From positions 36,316 through 100,315 of the forward strand of contig NZ_FWER01000023.1 of NCBI RefSeq assembly GCF_900169785.1: a stretch of 64,000 bases of DNA, read 5' to 3'. Below are positions 34,538 through 42,794 of the stretch, piece after piece. Source of the stretch: Rhizobium sullae. Its GTDB lineage: Bacteria; Pseudomonadota; Alphaproteobacteria; Rhizobiales; Rhizobiaceae. The first letter of the stretch is position 1. Every line of letters starts with the position of its first letter. The notes under the pieces are model-generated. The model was not told the DNA's origin. It saw only the letters and a program-made list of their open reading frames with translations, and ran no database searches. The translations under genes and the position numbers were made by a program.

Positions 34538-34569
34538 TGTTACAAATGTCAATAGCGTGTTACAAATGT
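34538..34569. promoter_or_regulatory. Two 12-bp direct repeats between ugpB and ugpC
   Basis: TGTTACAAATGT occurs at 34538-34549 and again, identical, at 34558-34569. The spacing of 20 bp puts both on the same face of the helix. They lie in the divergent promoter region, 25 bp before the ugpC start. The SorC-type regulator encoded just downstream of ugpC is the likely binder (inference). Confidence 0.6.
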
Positions 34570-34593
34570 ATGACAGGCGCGCGGGAGGAACGA

Positions 34594-35640
34594 ATGGCAG
34601 CCATAGAACTGATCGATCTGAAGAAGAATTACGGGCAGGTTCCCGCGGTCAAGGGCGTCAACCTGACAGTCGCCGACGGCGAAATGATCGTGCTTGTCGG
34701 ACCTTCGGGCTGCGGGAAGTCGACGCTTTTAAGGATGATTGCCGGCCTTGAGAGCATCAGTTCCGGGCATTTGCGCATCGCCGGAACCGACGTCAGCAAT
34801 GTCGAGCCCGCAAAGCGCGATATCGCGATGGTTTTCCAGAACTACGCGCTTTACCCGCACATGACGGTTCGTCAGAACCTCGAGTATGGATTGAAAAATC
34901 GTCGCGTCGCGCGCGTCGAAATCGACCGGCGCATTGCCGAAACCGCAGCGATCCTGGAAATCGGCGCCTTGCTCGATCGCCGTCCACGGCAACTGTCAGG
35001 CGGGCAGCGCCAGCGCGTTGCAATGGGCCGGGCAATCGTGCGCAATCCGACCGCTTTCCTCTTTGACGAGCCGCTTTCGAACCTCGACGCGAAGCTGCGC
35101 GTACAGATGCGGGTGGAAATCCGACGCCTGCAGCGGCGGCTGAAGACGACAAGCCTCTACGTGACGCATGACCAGCTGGAAGCAATGACGCTCGCTGACC
35201 GTCTGGTCGTCATGAATGGCGGACGGATCGAACAGATCGGGACACCGATCGAAGTCTATCAGCGCCCGGAAACGCTCTTCGTCGCAGGCTTCATCGGATC
35301 GCCGCCGATGAACTTCATCGACGTTGGAACGAACGGCACCATTGCGACAGACGAGCTCGCTATGACGGCCGACGCCGATATGATCGGCATTCGTCCAAGT
35401 GCCATCAGGCTCGGCGAAACCACCTCGCCTGCCCTTCGTTTCAAGGGCACGGTCGAACTCGTCGAAACGGTGGGCGACGAGAACCATGTCCATCTGCGCC
35501 TCAACGATGCGAAGGACGAACTGATTGTCGCAAGCATTCCGGGCGACCGGAGAATTTCCGACGGTGAGACGGTCTTGTGCTTCGCGCTGGAAGACAGTCT
35601 GCACCTTTTCAACAGCGCGACAGGCCGGCGGGTCAACTAA
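34594..35640 (+). CDS. ugpC: Glycerol-3-phosphate ABC ATPase, UgpC type
   Basis: A 348-residue ABC ATPase of the MalK/UgpC type. Walker A GPSGCGKST at 36-44, signature LSGGQRQRVAMGRAIV, Walker B TAFLFDEPLSNLD, switch His in YVTHDQLEAMTL, then the C-terminal OB/TOBE regulatory domain from about 235 (PPMNFIDVG onward). The ATG at 34594 has GGGAGG upstream; the frame opens earlier inside the direct repeats without a ribosome site. It is split from the permease genes: it faces away from ugpB, and the SorC regulator follows 97 bp later. Confidence 0.92.
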   Translation: MAAIELIDLKKNYGQVPAVKGVNLTVADGEMIVLVGPSGCGKSTLLRMIAGLESISSGHLRIAGTDVSNVEPAKRDIAMVFQNYALYPHMTVRQNLEYGLKNRRVARVEIDRRIAETAAILEIGALLDRRPRQLSGGQRQRVAMGRAIVRNPTAFLFDEPLSNLDAKLRVQMRVEIRRLQRRLKTTSLYVTHDQLEAMTLADRLVVMNGGRIEQIGTPIEVYQRPETLFVAGFIGSPPMNFIDVGTNGTIATDELAMTADADMIGIRPSAIRLGETTSPALRFKGTVELVETVGDENHVHLRLNDAKDELIVASIPGDRRISDGETVLCFALEDSLHLFNSATGRRVN

Positions 35641-35737
35641 CTGAGATGCGCGCAAAAATCACCGAGCCACGGCAATTGACAAGAGCGGTCAATCTGGTGC
35701 CCATAGCGGCGAAAGCAGAAGTTGTAAGAGCGGTCCG

Positions 35738-36742
35738 ATGACACAGGCAAAAGCGGCCGGCGCGCCAGCTGCACTTCCCGACGAACAGATGCAGGTTCGT
35801 GTGGTATGGCTCTACTTCATGGAGGGGCGCACTCAAGGCGAGATTGCCGACGCGCTTTCCACCAACCGGCTTCGTGTCAACAAGATCATCGCCGAAGCCC
35901 GCCGCTCCGGCCTTGTGACGATCACCTTGAATTCGCGGCTCACAACCTGTGTCGAACTTGAGCAGAAGCTGATTTCGGAGTTTTCGCTGAGCCGGGCCAT
36001 CATCGTGCCAACGCCGGCAGATCCCGATCTGATACCGGTGCTGCTCGGTCAGGCAACGGCGGACTATATCGCCCAGCTGCTCAACAATAGCAAACTGTCG
36101 GGGATTGGCGTCGGCTGGGGAGCCACACTGCGCGAAATGGTGCGTCACATGCCGTCCATGCGCCGGCCCGATGTCTGCGTGAATTCGGTGATGGGCGGAC
36201 TGACGCACGGGATCGAGATCAACACGTTCGACATCGCAAGCGACCTTGCCCGTCAATTGAACGCGCAATGCGCCTATCTTGCGGCTCCCATTTACGCCGG
36301 CAGCCCGGAATCCAGAACGGCAATCGTAACGCAGGACGTATTCCAGGCCGCTTTCCGGCAGATTGCAGCAAACGATCTTGTCGTGCTCAGCATCGGAGAT
36401 ATGAGCGAGCGCTCACTTCTGATGCGCTACGGCCTGCCGCAGGACGTTACAATCGACGAGCTTGTCGCCGCCGGCGCTTGTGGCGATGTTCTGGCGCAAT
36501 TCATCGACAGGAACGGAACCCCGATCGATCACCCGCTCAATCGAAGAGCGATCGCGCCGCCGCTGGAAGCGCTGCGCAAGATTCCGAACGTTGTTTTCGC
36601 CTCGGGCGGTATCAACAAAGTCGAGGCCATTGCCGCTGTCCTCTTGTCTGGACTTGGAACCGTCCTCGTCTGCGACGAAGATACGGCGCGCGCAGCTCTT
36701 TCGCTGGCAGCTCGCGCGGGATCGCCCGCGGAGTTGTCATGA
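35738..36742 (+). CDS. SorC/DeoR-type sugar-binding transcriptional regulator
   Basis: A 334-residue SorC-family regulator: N-terminal helix-turn-helix (about 18-70: VVWLYFMEGRTQGEIADALS, RLRVNKIIAEARRSG) and a C-terminal sugar-phosphate-binding domain with GVGWGATLREMV, the acidic/Gly block VLSIGDMSERS and SGGINKVEAIAAVLLSGLGT. Such proteins sense phosphorylated sugars, which fits control of a glycerol-phosphate importer. It follows ugpC on the same strand. A 78-bp piece of a related gene lies at 60715-60792, matching 36638-36715. Confidence 0.9.
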   Translation: MTQAKAAGAPAALPDEQMQVRVVWLYFMEGRTQGEIADALSTNRLRVNKIIAEARRSGLVTITLNSRLTTCVELEQKLISEFSLSRAIIVPTPADPDLIPVLLGQATADYIAQLLNNSKLSGIGVGWGATLREMVRHMPSMRRPDVCVNSVMGGLTHGIEINTFDIASDLARQLNAQCAYLAAPIYAGSPESRTAIVTQDVFQAAFRQIAANDLVVLSIGDMSERSLLMRYGLPQDVTIDELVAAGACGDVLAQFIDRNGTPIDHPLNRRAIAPPLEALRKIPNVVFASGGINKVEAIAAVLLSGLGTVLVCDEDTARAALSLAARAGSPAELS

Positions 36743-37013
36743 GATGCATAGGCCCTAGCGCCCGCGGAACCGAAAAGGGCATTGTGACCTTCACCTTACG
36801 TGCGAACCGCGCGCACCGTTGGTCTTCGCCACAGATCCCTAACGCGTTTTGGTTACCGCGGCTTTGACATGTTGGAGCTGTGACGATCGACAAGAACCGT
36901 ATCTAAGCAAGTTGGTTAGCCCTTGACCAACCCAGTGTATCACCCTTATCCTTTCCTAAAATGAAGCGCGTCGTTGGCAGATCCGCTGGGCGCAATCGTC
37001 AGGGAGAGCCCGC

Positions 37014-37256
37014 ATGGCCGTCAACGTCAAGGTCGCCGAAGCAAAGACACATCTGTCGGAGCTGCTTTCCAAGGTGGAAGCCGGCGAAGAGGTCATCATC
37101 TCGCGCGGCAACACGCCTGTGGCCCGCCTCTCCCGCATTCGCCGCGAAAACGACGTTGATGCACTGATCGCCGAGATCAAGGCCCAACGCGCCGGCCGGC
37201 CGCACACAACGCAGGATGAAATTCGTCAGTGGCGGGACGAAGGCCGCCGCTACTGA
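37014..37256 (+). CDS. Phd/YefM-type antitoxin
   Basis: An 80-residue Phd-family antitoxin: the N-terminal DNA-binding fold reads VNVKVAEAKTHLSELLSKVE and GEEVIISRGNTPVARLSRI; the C-terminal tail (EIRQWRDEGRRY) would wrap the toxin. It represses its own operon in known systems. The stop codon overlaps the toxin start by one base (TGATG). GGGAGAGCCC precedes the ATG. Confidence 0.9.
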   Translation: MAVNVKVAEAKTHLSELLSKVEAGEEVIISRGNTPVARLSRIRRENDVDALIAEIKAQRAGRPHTTQDEIRQWRDEGRRY

Positions 37257-37675
37257 TGTCGTTTATTCTCGACGCCTCCATTGCCGCAGCCTGGTTTCTC
37301 CCCGACGAACAGCACGAAGCAGCCGATCAGCTGATGTCCAATCTGCGCTCGACAGTCGGCTTCGTGCCCAGTCTTTTTTGGTTCGAGACTCGCAATCTCT
37401 TTCTCATGGCCGAACGACGCGGCCGACTGCGGCGAGGAGAAGCGCTGCTGGTAATGACCCAGCTGCGAGCCCTGTCGATCGAAGACGCCGGCTCGGGCGG
37501 TGACGGGCGGGTGCTCGAGCTGGCCAACCGGCACAGCCTCAGCGGCTATGATGCCAGCTATCTCGCATTGGCGTTGGCGCAGGGGATATCTTTGGCAACT
37601 GCAGACCGCAAGATGGCAGCCGCAGCTCGGATCGAAGGAGTGACTGTCCTTGGCCCGCTCCAGAACGAACATTAA
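37256..37675 (+). CDS. VapC-type PIN-domain toxin ribonuclease
   Basis: A 139-residue PIN-domain protein. The acidic site is seen as FILDASIAAAWFLPDE at the start, the Glu in LFWFETRNLF, and YDASYLALALA with TADRKM at the end. VapC toxins cut tRNA or rRNA. Translation is coupled to the antitoxin by a one-base overlap. A complete, apparently intact module. Confidence 0.88.
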   Translation: MSFILDASIAAAWFLPDEQHEAADQLMSNLRSTVGFVPSLFWFETRNLFLMAERRGRLRRGEALLVMTQLRALSIEDAGSGGDGRVLELANRHSLSGYDASYLALALAQGISLATADRKMAAAARIEGVTVLGPLQNEH

Positions 37676-37796
37676 GACTCGATCTGATCTGAACGCGCGC
37701 CGAAGCGTCAAGGTTGACGGTCATGCTGCTGCCCCTACACGTCAGGACGAACGGGCGCCTGCCACAGTGCATCGCTTGCGTCGATCCTCGCGGACG

Positions 37797-38150
37797 TCAT
37801 CGTTGTGCACCCGATGTGTCGATCTTTTCCGCAAGCCAGATCTTGATGAGCGACCGATAAGGAACGTCGCGCTTGCTGGCTGCGACCTTGATCCGCTCAA
37901 GCAGCGCATTCGGTAGTCGTAGCGAGATCGATGTGGAGGATGGTTTCAGGTTCGGCAGACGAACACGCTCCGCCTTGCTCCAGTCGCTATGATCGTCGGA
38001 ATCCTGGCTTTCCCAGAAGGCCCGACTGGCGAGGGATATGAGGTCAAGCCCGAAGACGTCGCCCGACTCAGCCTGCCAGATTTTGTGGCGCGAGATTAAC
38101 TCAGACCTTTGCGCGACCCACAATACGCCGACCCCGAATTCCTCTGGCAC
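37797..38150 (-). CDS. CopG/BrnA-type antitoxin without a visible toxin
   Basis: A 117-residue protein whose C-terminal 70 residues match the CopG/BrnA antitoxin pattern: RAFWESQDSDDHSDWSKAER, VRLPNLKPSSTSISLRLP, ALLERIKVAASKRDVPYRSL, IKIWLAEK. The last part is the ribbon-helix-helix DNA-binding fold. The first 45 residues do not fit the family, and the only start in frame is a GTG at 38150. No BrnT-like toxin lies beside it on either side: the guanidine operon promoter is upstream and the VapC gene downstream. It may be the remnant of a module whose toxin was lost and whose N-terminus comes from joined sequence. Confidence 0.65.
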   Translation of the reverse strand: MPEEFGVGVLWVAQRSELISRHKIWQAESGDVFGLDLISLASRAFWESQDSDDHSDWSKAERVRLPNLKPSSTSISLRLPNALLERIKVAASKRDVPYRSLIKIWLAEKIDTSGAQR

Positions 38151-38232
38151 ATTCCCAATGACGTGAACGCCGGCACATAACCGAAATAGAGGACTGATGA
38201 TTTAAGTGGCGCAAGGCGCCCAAAGGATGTGC

Positions 38233-38246
38233 AAGTGCATGCACTT
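38233..38246. promoter_or_regulatory. Palindrome upstream of the sigma-54 promoter
   Basis: Perfect 14-bp palindrome AAGTGCATGCACTT, centred about 65 bp upstream of the -24 element. It has GCAC/GTGC elements like NtrC sites and lies at a plausible enhancer distance. Binding by NtrC is inference. Confidence 0.45.
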
Positions 38247-38304
38247 TTTGCGGCGGAGGAACTGCTTCCTCAATGAATTAAAGCAAAATCAATTACTTAA
38301 AGTT

Positions 38305-38320
38305 TGGCACGGCTTTTGCT
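38305..38320 (+). promoter_or_regulatory. Sigma-54 (RpoN) promoter of the guanidine operon
   Basis: TGGCACGGCTTTTGCT matches the -24/-12 consensus TGGCACG-N4-TTGCW at every fixed position. The riboswitch begins about 14 bp downstream of the -12 element, which is where the transcript should start. It implies NtrC-type, nitrogen-limitation control. Confidence 0.85.
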
Positions 38321-38333
38321 TGTCAATCTGTAG

Positions 38334-38440
38334 AGTTGGTGGCTAGGGTTCCGGCGCTTCGACAAGCGTGCTGGTCCGAGAGCTGCCACCGGTTGGGGAG
38401 ACATCCCGCCGGGCACGGCGGGACAAAAGCCCGGGAGACC
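38334..38440 (+). ncRNA. Guanidine-I riboswitch (ykkC RNA, subtype 1)
   Basis: The leader carries the conserved ykkC blocks in order: CTAGGGTTCCG (38343-38353), CTGGTCCGAGAG (38371-38382), and ACAAAAGCCCGGGAGA ending at 38438, with a GC-rich stem (CCCGCCGGGCACGGCGGG) between. This RNA binds guanidinium and switches on genes for guanidine export or breakdown. The following operon encodes an importer and a carboxylase pathway, so the ligand should induce nitrogen assimilation from guanidine. Confidence 0.9.
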
Positions 38441-38480
38441 TCGTTAGCCAAGGGATTGGCGGCGCGATGGTCCATGCCGA

Positions 38481-38509
38481 TCCCTTTTTGAAGAAAAGCA
38501 AAAAAGGGA
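38481..38509 (+). promoter_or_regulatory. Hairpin that covers the ribosome site of the first guanidine gene
   Basis: TCCCTTTTT (38481-38489) pairs perfectly with AAAAAGGGA (38501-38509) around an 11-base loop. The 3' arm contains the AAGGG ribosome site for the ATG at 38516. It is a candidate riboswitch expression platform acting on translation. The link to the aptamer state is inferred. Confidence 0.55.
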
Positions 38510-38515
38510 ATGTCA

Positions 38516-39589
38516 ATGCAGACTTTTTCGACGATGCTCTCCATCACCGCGCTGGCGGCTTCGCTGGCCTTCGGTACGACGTCAAACGCCTTCGCAGCAC
38601 CGAAGACCGACTTCAAGGTCGCCTGGTCGATCTATGTCGGCTGGATGCCGTGGGGCTACGCGAACGATCATGGCATCGTCAAGAAATGGGCCGACAAATA
38701 CGGCATCAAGATCGAAGTGATCCAGTTCAACGACTACGTTGAATCGATGAACCAGTACACGGCCGGCGCCTTCGACGCGGTCACGCTCACCAACATGGAC
38801 GGTCTCTCCATTCCAGCAGCTGGCGGCGTCGATACGACCGCCGTCATCGTCGGTGACTTCTCCAATGGCAATGACGCGGTGATTCTCAAGGACAAGGCCA
38901 GCCTTGCCGACGTGAAGGGCCAGAACGTCAACCTCGTCGAATTTTCCGTGTCACACTATCTGTTCGCCCGGGCACTCGAGAGCCTCAAGCTGACCGAACA
39001 GGACGTGAAGATCGTCAACACATCGGATGCCGACATGGTCGCCGCCTACAAGACGGCGGATGTCACGGCGATCGTTACCTGGAACCCGCTCGTCGCGACC
39101 ATTCTCGAAGATCCGACGGCCAAGAAGGTTTTCGACAGTGCGCAGATCCCCGGAGAGATCATTGACCTGATGGTCGCCAATTCCGGCGTGCTGAAGGACA
39201 ATCCGAATTTCGGCAAGGCCCTCGCCGGGATCTGGTACGAAACCGCGGCGCTGATGACGGCAGACAATGATGAAGGCAAAGCAGCGCGCGAAGCAATGGG
39301 CTCCGCATCCGGCACCGATCTGAAGGGCTTCGAAGCCCAGATCGCCGCCACCAAGCTGTTCGACAAGCCGGCCGATGCGGTCGCCTTTACTGCATCGCCG
39401 AGCCTGCCAAAGACGATGGATCTGGTGCGCAAATTCCTATTTGAAAAAGGCCTGCTCGGCAGTGGTGCCGCGTCCGCAGACGTCATCGGCATCGAAATGC
39501 CGGACGGCAAGGTTCTCGGCGACAGCGGCAACGTCAAGCTACGCTTCACGGAGACCTACATGAAGGCCGCCGCTGACGGTTCGCTCTGA
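38516..39589 (+). CDS. ABC substrate-binding protein of the guanidine operon (NitT/TauT-like)
   Basis: A 357-residue periplasmic binding protein. The signal peptide covers about residues 1-27 (cut after AFA). The mature part (FKVAWSIYVGWMPWGYANDH) and the ADMVAAYKTADVTAIVTWNP block are typical of urea-carboxylase-linked binding proteins of the nitrate/taurine importer class. The ligand is probably guanidine or a guanidine-bearing compound, from the riboswitch and downstream enzymes. I chose the ATG at 38516, eight bases after AAGGG; an ATG six bases earlier is too close. A hairpin follows the stop, a common way to give more binding protein than permease. Confidence 0.85.
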   Translation: MQTFSTMLSITALAASLAFGTTSNAFAAPKTDFKVAWSIYVGWMPWGYANDHGIVKKWADKYGIKIEVIQFNDYVESMNQYTAGAFDAVTLTNMDGLSIPAAGGVDTTAVIVGDFSNGNDAVILKDKASLADVKGQNVNLVEFSVSHYLFARALESLKLTEQDVKIVNTSDADMVAAYKTADVTAIVTWNPLVATILEDPTAKKVFDSAQIPGEIIDLMVANSGVLKDNPNFGKALAGIWYETAALMTADNDEGKAAREAMGSASGTDLKGFEAQIAATKLFDKPADAVAFTASPSLPKTMDLVRKFLFEKGLLGSGAASADVIGIEMPDGKVLGDSGNVKLRFTETYMKAAADGSL

Positions 39590-39598
39590 ACGATCTCC

Positions 39599-39629
39599 AA
39601 CGGCGGTGCGGGTTCGCTGTACCGCCGTT
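39599..39629 (+). terminator. Hairpin between the binding protein and permease genes
   Basis: Perfect 9-bp inverted repeat AACGGCGGT / ACCGCCGTT with a 13-base loop, followed by TTACTTT. It may act as a partial terminator or protect the upstream mRNA. Confidence 0.6.
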
Positions 39630-39654
39630 TTACTTTCATCACCGGAGCCATGTC

Positions 39655-40473
39655 ATGCGCTGGATCAACACCAGGCCGAGCCGGGGTGCACAACTCACCT
39701 TGACGCTTCTGCCATTCGTGCTGCTGATTGCCGCCTATGGGGCGGGATCGATTGCGCGGCTGGCGGAAAATCCCAACGATAAGCTACTGCCCGGTCTCTC
39801 GGTGTTTGCCGAGGCGATCAACCGACTGGCCTTCCTGCCGGATACGCGCACCGGCGACTACCTGCTGTGGTCTGATACCGTTGCTAGCCTGAGCCGGCTT
39901 TTCGCAGGCCTCGGGATTTCGACGGCAACGGCGCTGCTAATCGGCATGGCGATCGGCATGCTGCCCTATCTGCGTTCGCTGCTCGCGCCCTTCGCGGTCG
40001 TGATTTCCATGGTCCCGCCGCTGGCGCTGCTGCCCGTTCTTTTCATCGTCATGGGTCTTGGCGAAGCCTCGAAAATCGCACTGATCGTCATTGGCGTCGC
40101 GCCGACGATGATCCGTGACCTTGCCCTCAAGACGTTGGAACTGCCGCGCGAGCAGATCGTCAAGGCGGAAACGCTCGGAGGCTCGTCCTGGCAGATCGCA
40201 CTACGCGTCGTGCTGCCGCAAATTCTGCCGCGCCTGATCACATGCCTCAGGTTGCAGTTGGGACCTGCCTGGCTGTTCCTCATTGCAGCGGAAGCGATTT
40301 CGTCAGACTCCGGGCTCGGCTATCGCATCTTCCTCGTCCGCCGTTATCTGTCGATGGATATCATCTTTCCCTATGTCGTCTGGATCACCCTGCTTGCCGT
40401 TCTGACCAACTTCGTCCTCGATCGGATCCGCATCGTCGTCTTCCCGTGGTCCGAGCTGGAGAAGCAGGGATGA
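39655..40473 (+). CDS. ABC permease of the guanidine operon
   Basis: A 272-residue inner-membrane permease of the NitT/TauT type with about six helices and the coupling loop PREQIVKAETLGGSSWQIAL. The segment VPPLALLPVLFIVMGLGEAS is characteristic of this class. The gene ends in an ATGA overlap with the ATPase gene. It would pass the ligand captured by the upstream binding protein. Confidence 0.88.
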   Translation: MRWINTRPSRGAQLTLTLLPFVLLIAAYGAGSIARLAENPNDKLLPGLSVFAEAINRLAFLPDTRTGDYLLWSDTVASLSRLFAGLGISTATALLIGMAIGMLPYLRSLLAPFAVVISMVPPLALLPVLFIVMGLGEASKIALIVIGVAPTMIRDLALKTLELPREQIVKAETLGGSSWQIALRVVLPQILPRLITCLRLQLGPAWLFLIAAEAISSDSGLGYRIFLVRRYLSMDIIFPYVVWITLLAVLTNFVLDRIRIVVFPWSELEKQG

Positions 40474-41297
40474 GCGAACTGATCATCGACAACGTCTGGA
40501 AGGAATATGGCGACCAGATCGTGCTGGAGAACGTGTCGTTGACAGTCGCGTCCGGCGCCTTCGTCGCGCTCGTTGGCCCCTCCGGTTGCGGCAAGTCGAC
40601 CTTCCTTCGCATGCTTCTTGGCCAGGAACGGGCGACCAGAGGCACGATCCTGTTGGACGGCGAGCCGCTGCCGCCCGAACCGGGTCCGGATCGCGGCGTC
40701 GTCTTCCAGCGGTATTCGGTGTTCCCGCACCTGACTGTGCTCGGCAATGTTCTGCTCGGCAAGGAACTGACAGCCTCGCGATACAAGGCGAAGCTTTTCG
40801 GCGCAGCCCGGCGATCAGCCCTCGAGGAACCCCGGCAATTTATCGCGGAAGTCGGCCTTTCCGGCGCAGAAACCAAATATCCGGCGCAGCTTTCCGGCGG
40901 AATGCAGCAACGGCTGGCGCTGGCCCAGGCACTAATCATGAAACCGAAGGTTCTACTGCTCGACGAACCCTTCGGTGCGCTCGATCCCGGGATCCGCGCC
41001 GAAATCCACACGCTGATGAAGCGGCTCTGGAATGAAACGCAGATGACTGTCGTCATGGTCACGCATGACATGCGCGAGGCCTTCACACTCGCCACCCGCG
41101 TCGTCGCCTTCGAGCGGCCACGCGACCGAGCGGAGGAAAAACAGCGCTACGGCGCGACCATCACCAAGGACATTGCCATTTGGCCGCCCCGCCGTGCGGG
41201 CGAGCCTTCACACTTTAGCCCTGACCGGGACGGCCCGGTTGTTTTGCAGGGCCCTCGCCGGGACGACCCGTCTTCCAGCCCGTCAGGAGAAAGATAG
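40470..41297 (+). CDS. ABC ATPase of the guanidine operon
   Basis: A 275-residue ATPase of the NitT/TauT importer class. Walker A GPSGCGKST at 37-45, signature LSGGMQQRLALAQALI, Walker B VLLLDEPFGALD, and MVTHDMREAFTLA with the switch His. The last 50 residues (RYGATITKDIAIWPPRRAGE and on) are the extension seen in urea-carboxylase-linked ATPases. The start overlaps the permease stop by 4 bases, and the next gene begins 2 bp after its stop. Confidence 0.9.
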   Translation: MSELIIDNVWKEYGDQIVLENVSLTVASGAFVALVGPSGCGKSTFLRMLLGQERATRGTILLDGEPLPPEPGPDRGVVFQRYSVFPHLTVLGNVLLGKELTASRYKAKLFGAARRSALEEPRQFIAEVGLSGAETKYPAQLSGGMQQRLALAQALIMKPKVLLLDEPFGALDPGIRAEIHTLMKRLWNETQMTVVMVTHDMREAFTLATRVVAFERPRDRAEEKQRYGATITKDIAIWPPRRAGEPSHFSPDRDGPVVLQGPRRDDPSSSPSGER

Positions 41298-41299
41298 CC

Positions 41300-42118
41300 A
41301 TGCACGTCCGACGTTCCGCAGAGGAAATCGCCGCCAACCGGCAACACTACGAAGAACACCAGAGGAAGGGCTTGGAGTTCGCCCCCAAGGCGCTGCCCGT
41401 ACCGAGCCCACTACCTGCGCCCGCAATCGAGGCTGGCCGCGTCATCCATCAGGAAACGATTCCGGGCGGCTGGTATTGGTCGACCCTGTTGAAGCGCGGC
41501 GAGGCGCTGCGGATCGATCAGCAGGAGGGCCTATCGACCGTCGCGCTGATCGCCTGGAACGCGGCCGACACCAGCGAAAGGCTCAATCTGGTCGATACCG
41601 TCAAGGTTCAGTGGACGACCGCGCTCGGCAAGGGCCGGGTGGTCTTCTCGGACATGGGCCGCGTGATGTTCTCGATGATCGAGGATAGCTCCGGCGCCCA
41701 TGATTGCCTGATGGGCGGATCGACGGCCGCATCGAACGCCGCCAGATATCCGGGCGCAAATACCCGCAACACGCGCGACAACTTCATCCTCGCAGCCGGA
41801 AAGCTCGGTCTAGATCGACGCGATATTCCCGGCGTGCTCAATCTTTTCGCGCCTGTCCAAATCGATGATGCCGGTGGTTTCCGCTGGCAAGGCAAGGCAT
41901 CCAACAGCGGCGACTACGCCGAGTTGCGAGCCGAGATGGACATGCTCGTCGGTCTCTCCAACTGCCCGCATCCGCTGGATCCCAATCCTGTGCATGCGCC
42001 GGCACCGGTGACGGTCACCCGTTTCCGCGCCGCTGCGCCGGCAGCAGACGATCTTGCCCGCACCGCCACCGCCGAAGCCGTCCGCGGCTTCGAGAACAAC
42101 GCCATGATGCAGGCTTGA
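41300..42118 (+). CDS. DUF1989 protein, putative carboxyguanidine deiminase subunit (urea carboxylase-associated protein)
   Basis: A 272-residue DUF1989 (urea carboxylase-associated) protein, the longer of the two paralogues. The pattern IPGGWYWSTLLKRGEALRID, VALIAWNAADTSERLNLVDT and DMGRVMFSMIEDSSGAHDCL is typical; NTRDNFILAAGKLGL and SNCPHPLDP follow, with Cys and His residues that can hold a metal. In guanidine operons the pair forms the carboxyguanidine deiminase (CgdA/CgdB), which turns carboxyguanidine into allophanate and ammonia. I cannot assign which letter applies. The name urea-associated is historical. Confidence 0.85.
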   Translation: MHVRRSAEEIAANRQHYEEHQRKGLEFAPKALPVPSPLPAPAIEAGRVIHQETIPGGWYWSTLLKRGEALRIDQQEGLSTVALIAWNAADTSERLNLVDTVKVQWTTALGKGRVVFSDMGRVMFSMIEDSSGAHDCLMGGSTAASNAARYPGANTRNTRDNFILAAGKLGLDRRDIPGVLNLFAPVQIDDAGGFRWQGKASNSGDYAELRAEMDMLVGLSNCPHPLDPNPVHAPAPVTVTRFRAAAPAADDLARTATAEAVRGFENNAMMQA

Positions 42119-42129
42119 GGAGGCCGACC

Positions 42130-42792
42130 ATGATCGATTTCATTCAGACCGACGCCTCGCGTACCGTCGAAAACGCAGCCCAGGATCATTTCATCCCGGC
42201 CGAAGCGCCGTGGTCCGGCGTCGTGCGCAGGGGGCAAACGATCCGTATCGAGGACAGCTACGGTCAGCAGGCGATCGACACGCTGTTCTACAAGGCCGAC
42301 GATTTCGCTGAACGCTATTCCAACCAGGACACGATGCGGGATCAGGGGGCAGCCTATGTCGGAACCGGAACTCGAATCATCTCCAACGAAGGCAATGTCA
42401 TGCTGAGGATGACGGCTGACAGTTGCGGCCGCCACGACACGTCGGCCGGCGCCTGCTCCTGCGAGAGCAACACCGTGCGCTTCGGCCACGGCACCAAATA
42501 TCTTCATGCCTGCCGCGACAATTTTTTGCTGGAGGTGATGAAGCACGGCATGAGCAAGCGCGACATCGTGCCCAACATCAACTTCTTTATGAACGTGCCG
42601 ATCAGCCCCGATGGCAAGATGACCATCGTCGATGGCATCTCCGCGCCTGGCGACTATGTGGAGCTGGTGGCCGAGATGGACGTGCTCTGCGTCATTTCCA
42701 ACTGCCCGCAAATCAACAATCCCTGCAACGGCTTTGATCCGACGCCGATCCGCGTGCTGATCTGGGACGCTACACCAGGTACCGTGGCCTGA
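42130..42792 (+). CDS. DUF1989 protein, second putative carboxyguanidine deiminase subunit
   Basis: A 220-residue DUF1989 paralogue: SGVVRRGQTIRIEDSYGQQA, IDTLFYKADDFAERYSNQDT, SCGRHDTSAGACSCESNTVR and SNCPQINNPCNGFDPTPIRV. It is Cys-rich and keeps HxC-type metal ligands. It would pair with the gene upstream, 11 bp away. GAGGAGG precedes the ATG at 42130. The carboxylase gene starts 2 bp after its stop. Confidence 0.87.
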   Translation: MIDFIQTDASRTVENAAQDHFIPAEAPWSGVVRRGQTIRIEDSYGQQAIDTLFYKADDFAERYSNQDTMRDQGAAYVGTGTRIISNEGNVMLRMTADSCGRHDTSAGACSCESNTVRFGHGTKYLHACRDNFLLEVMKHGMSKRDIVPNINFFMNVPISPDGKMTIVDGISAPGDYVELVAEMDVLCVISNCPQINNPCNGFDPTPIRVLIWDATPGTVA

Positions 42793-42794
42793 GC

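Noticed and set aside
36797..36810. GTGCGAAC after the SorC gene as a fourth copy of the sulfatase-locus operator
   Set aside because: Only one core is present; there is no second unit 10 bp away and no gene of the regulon nearby.
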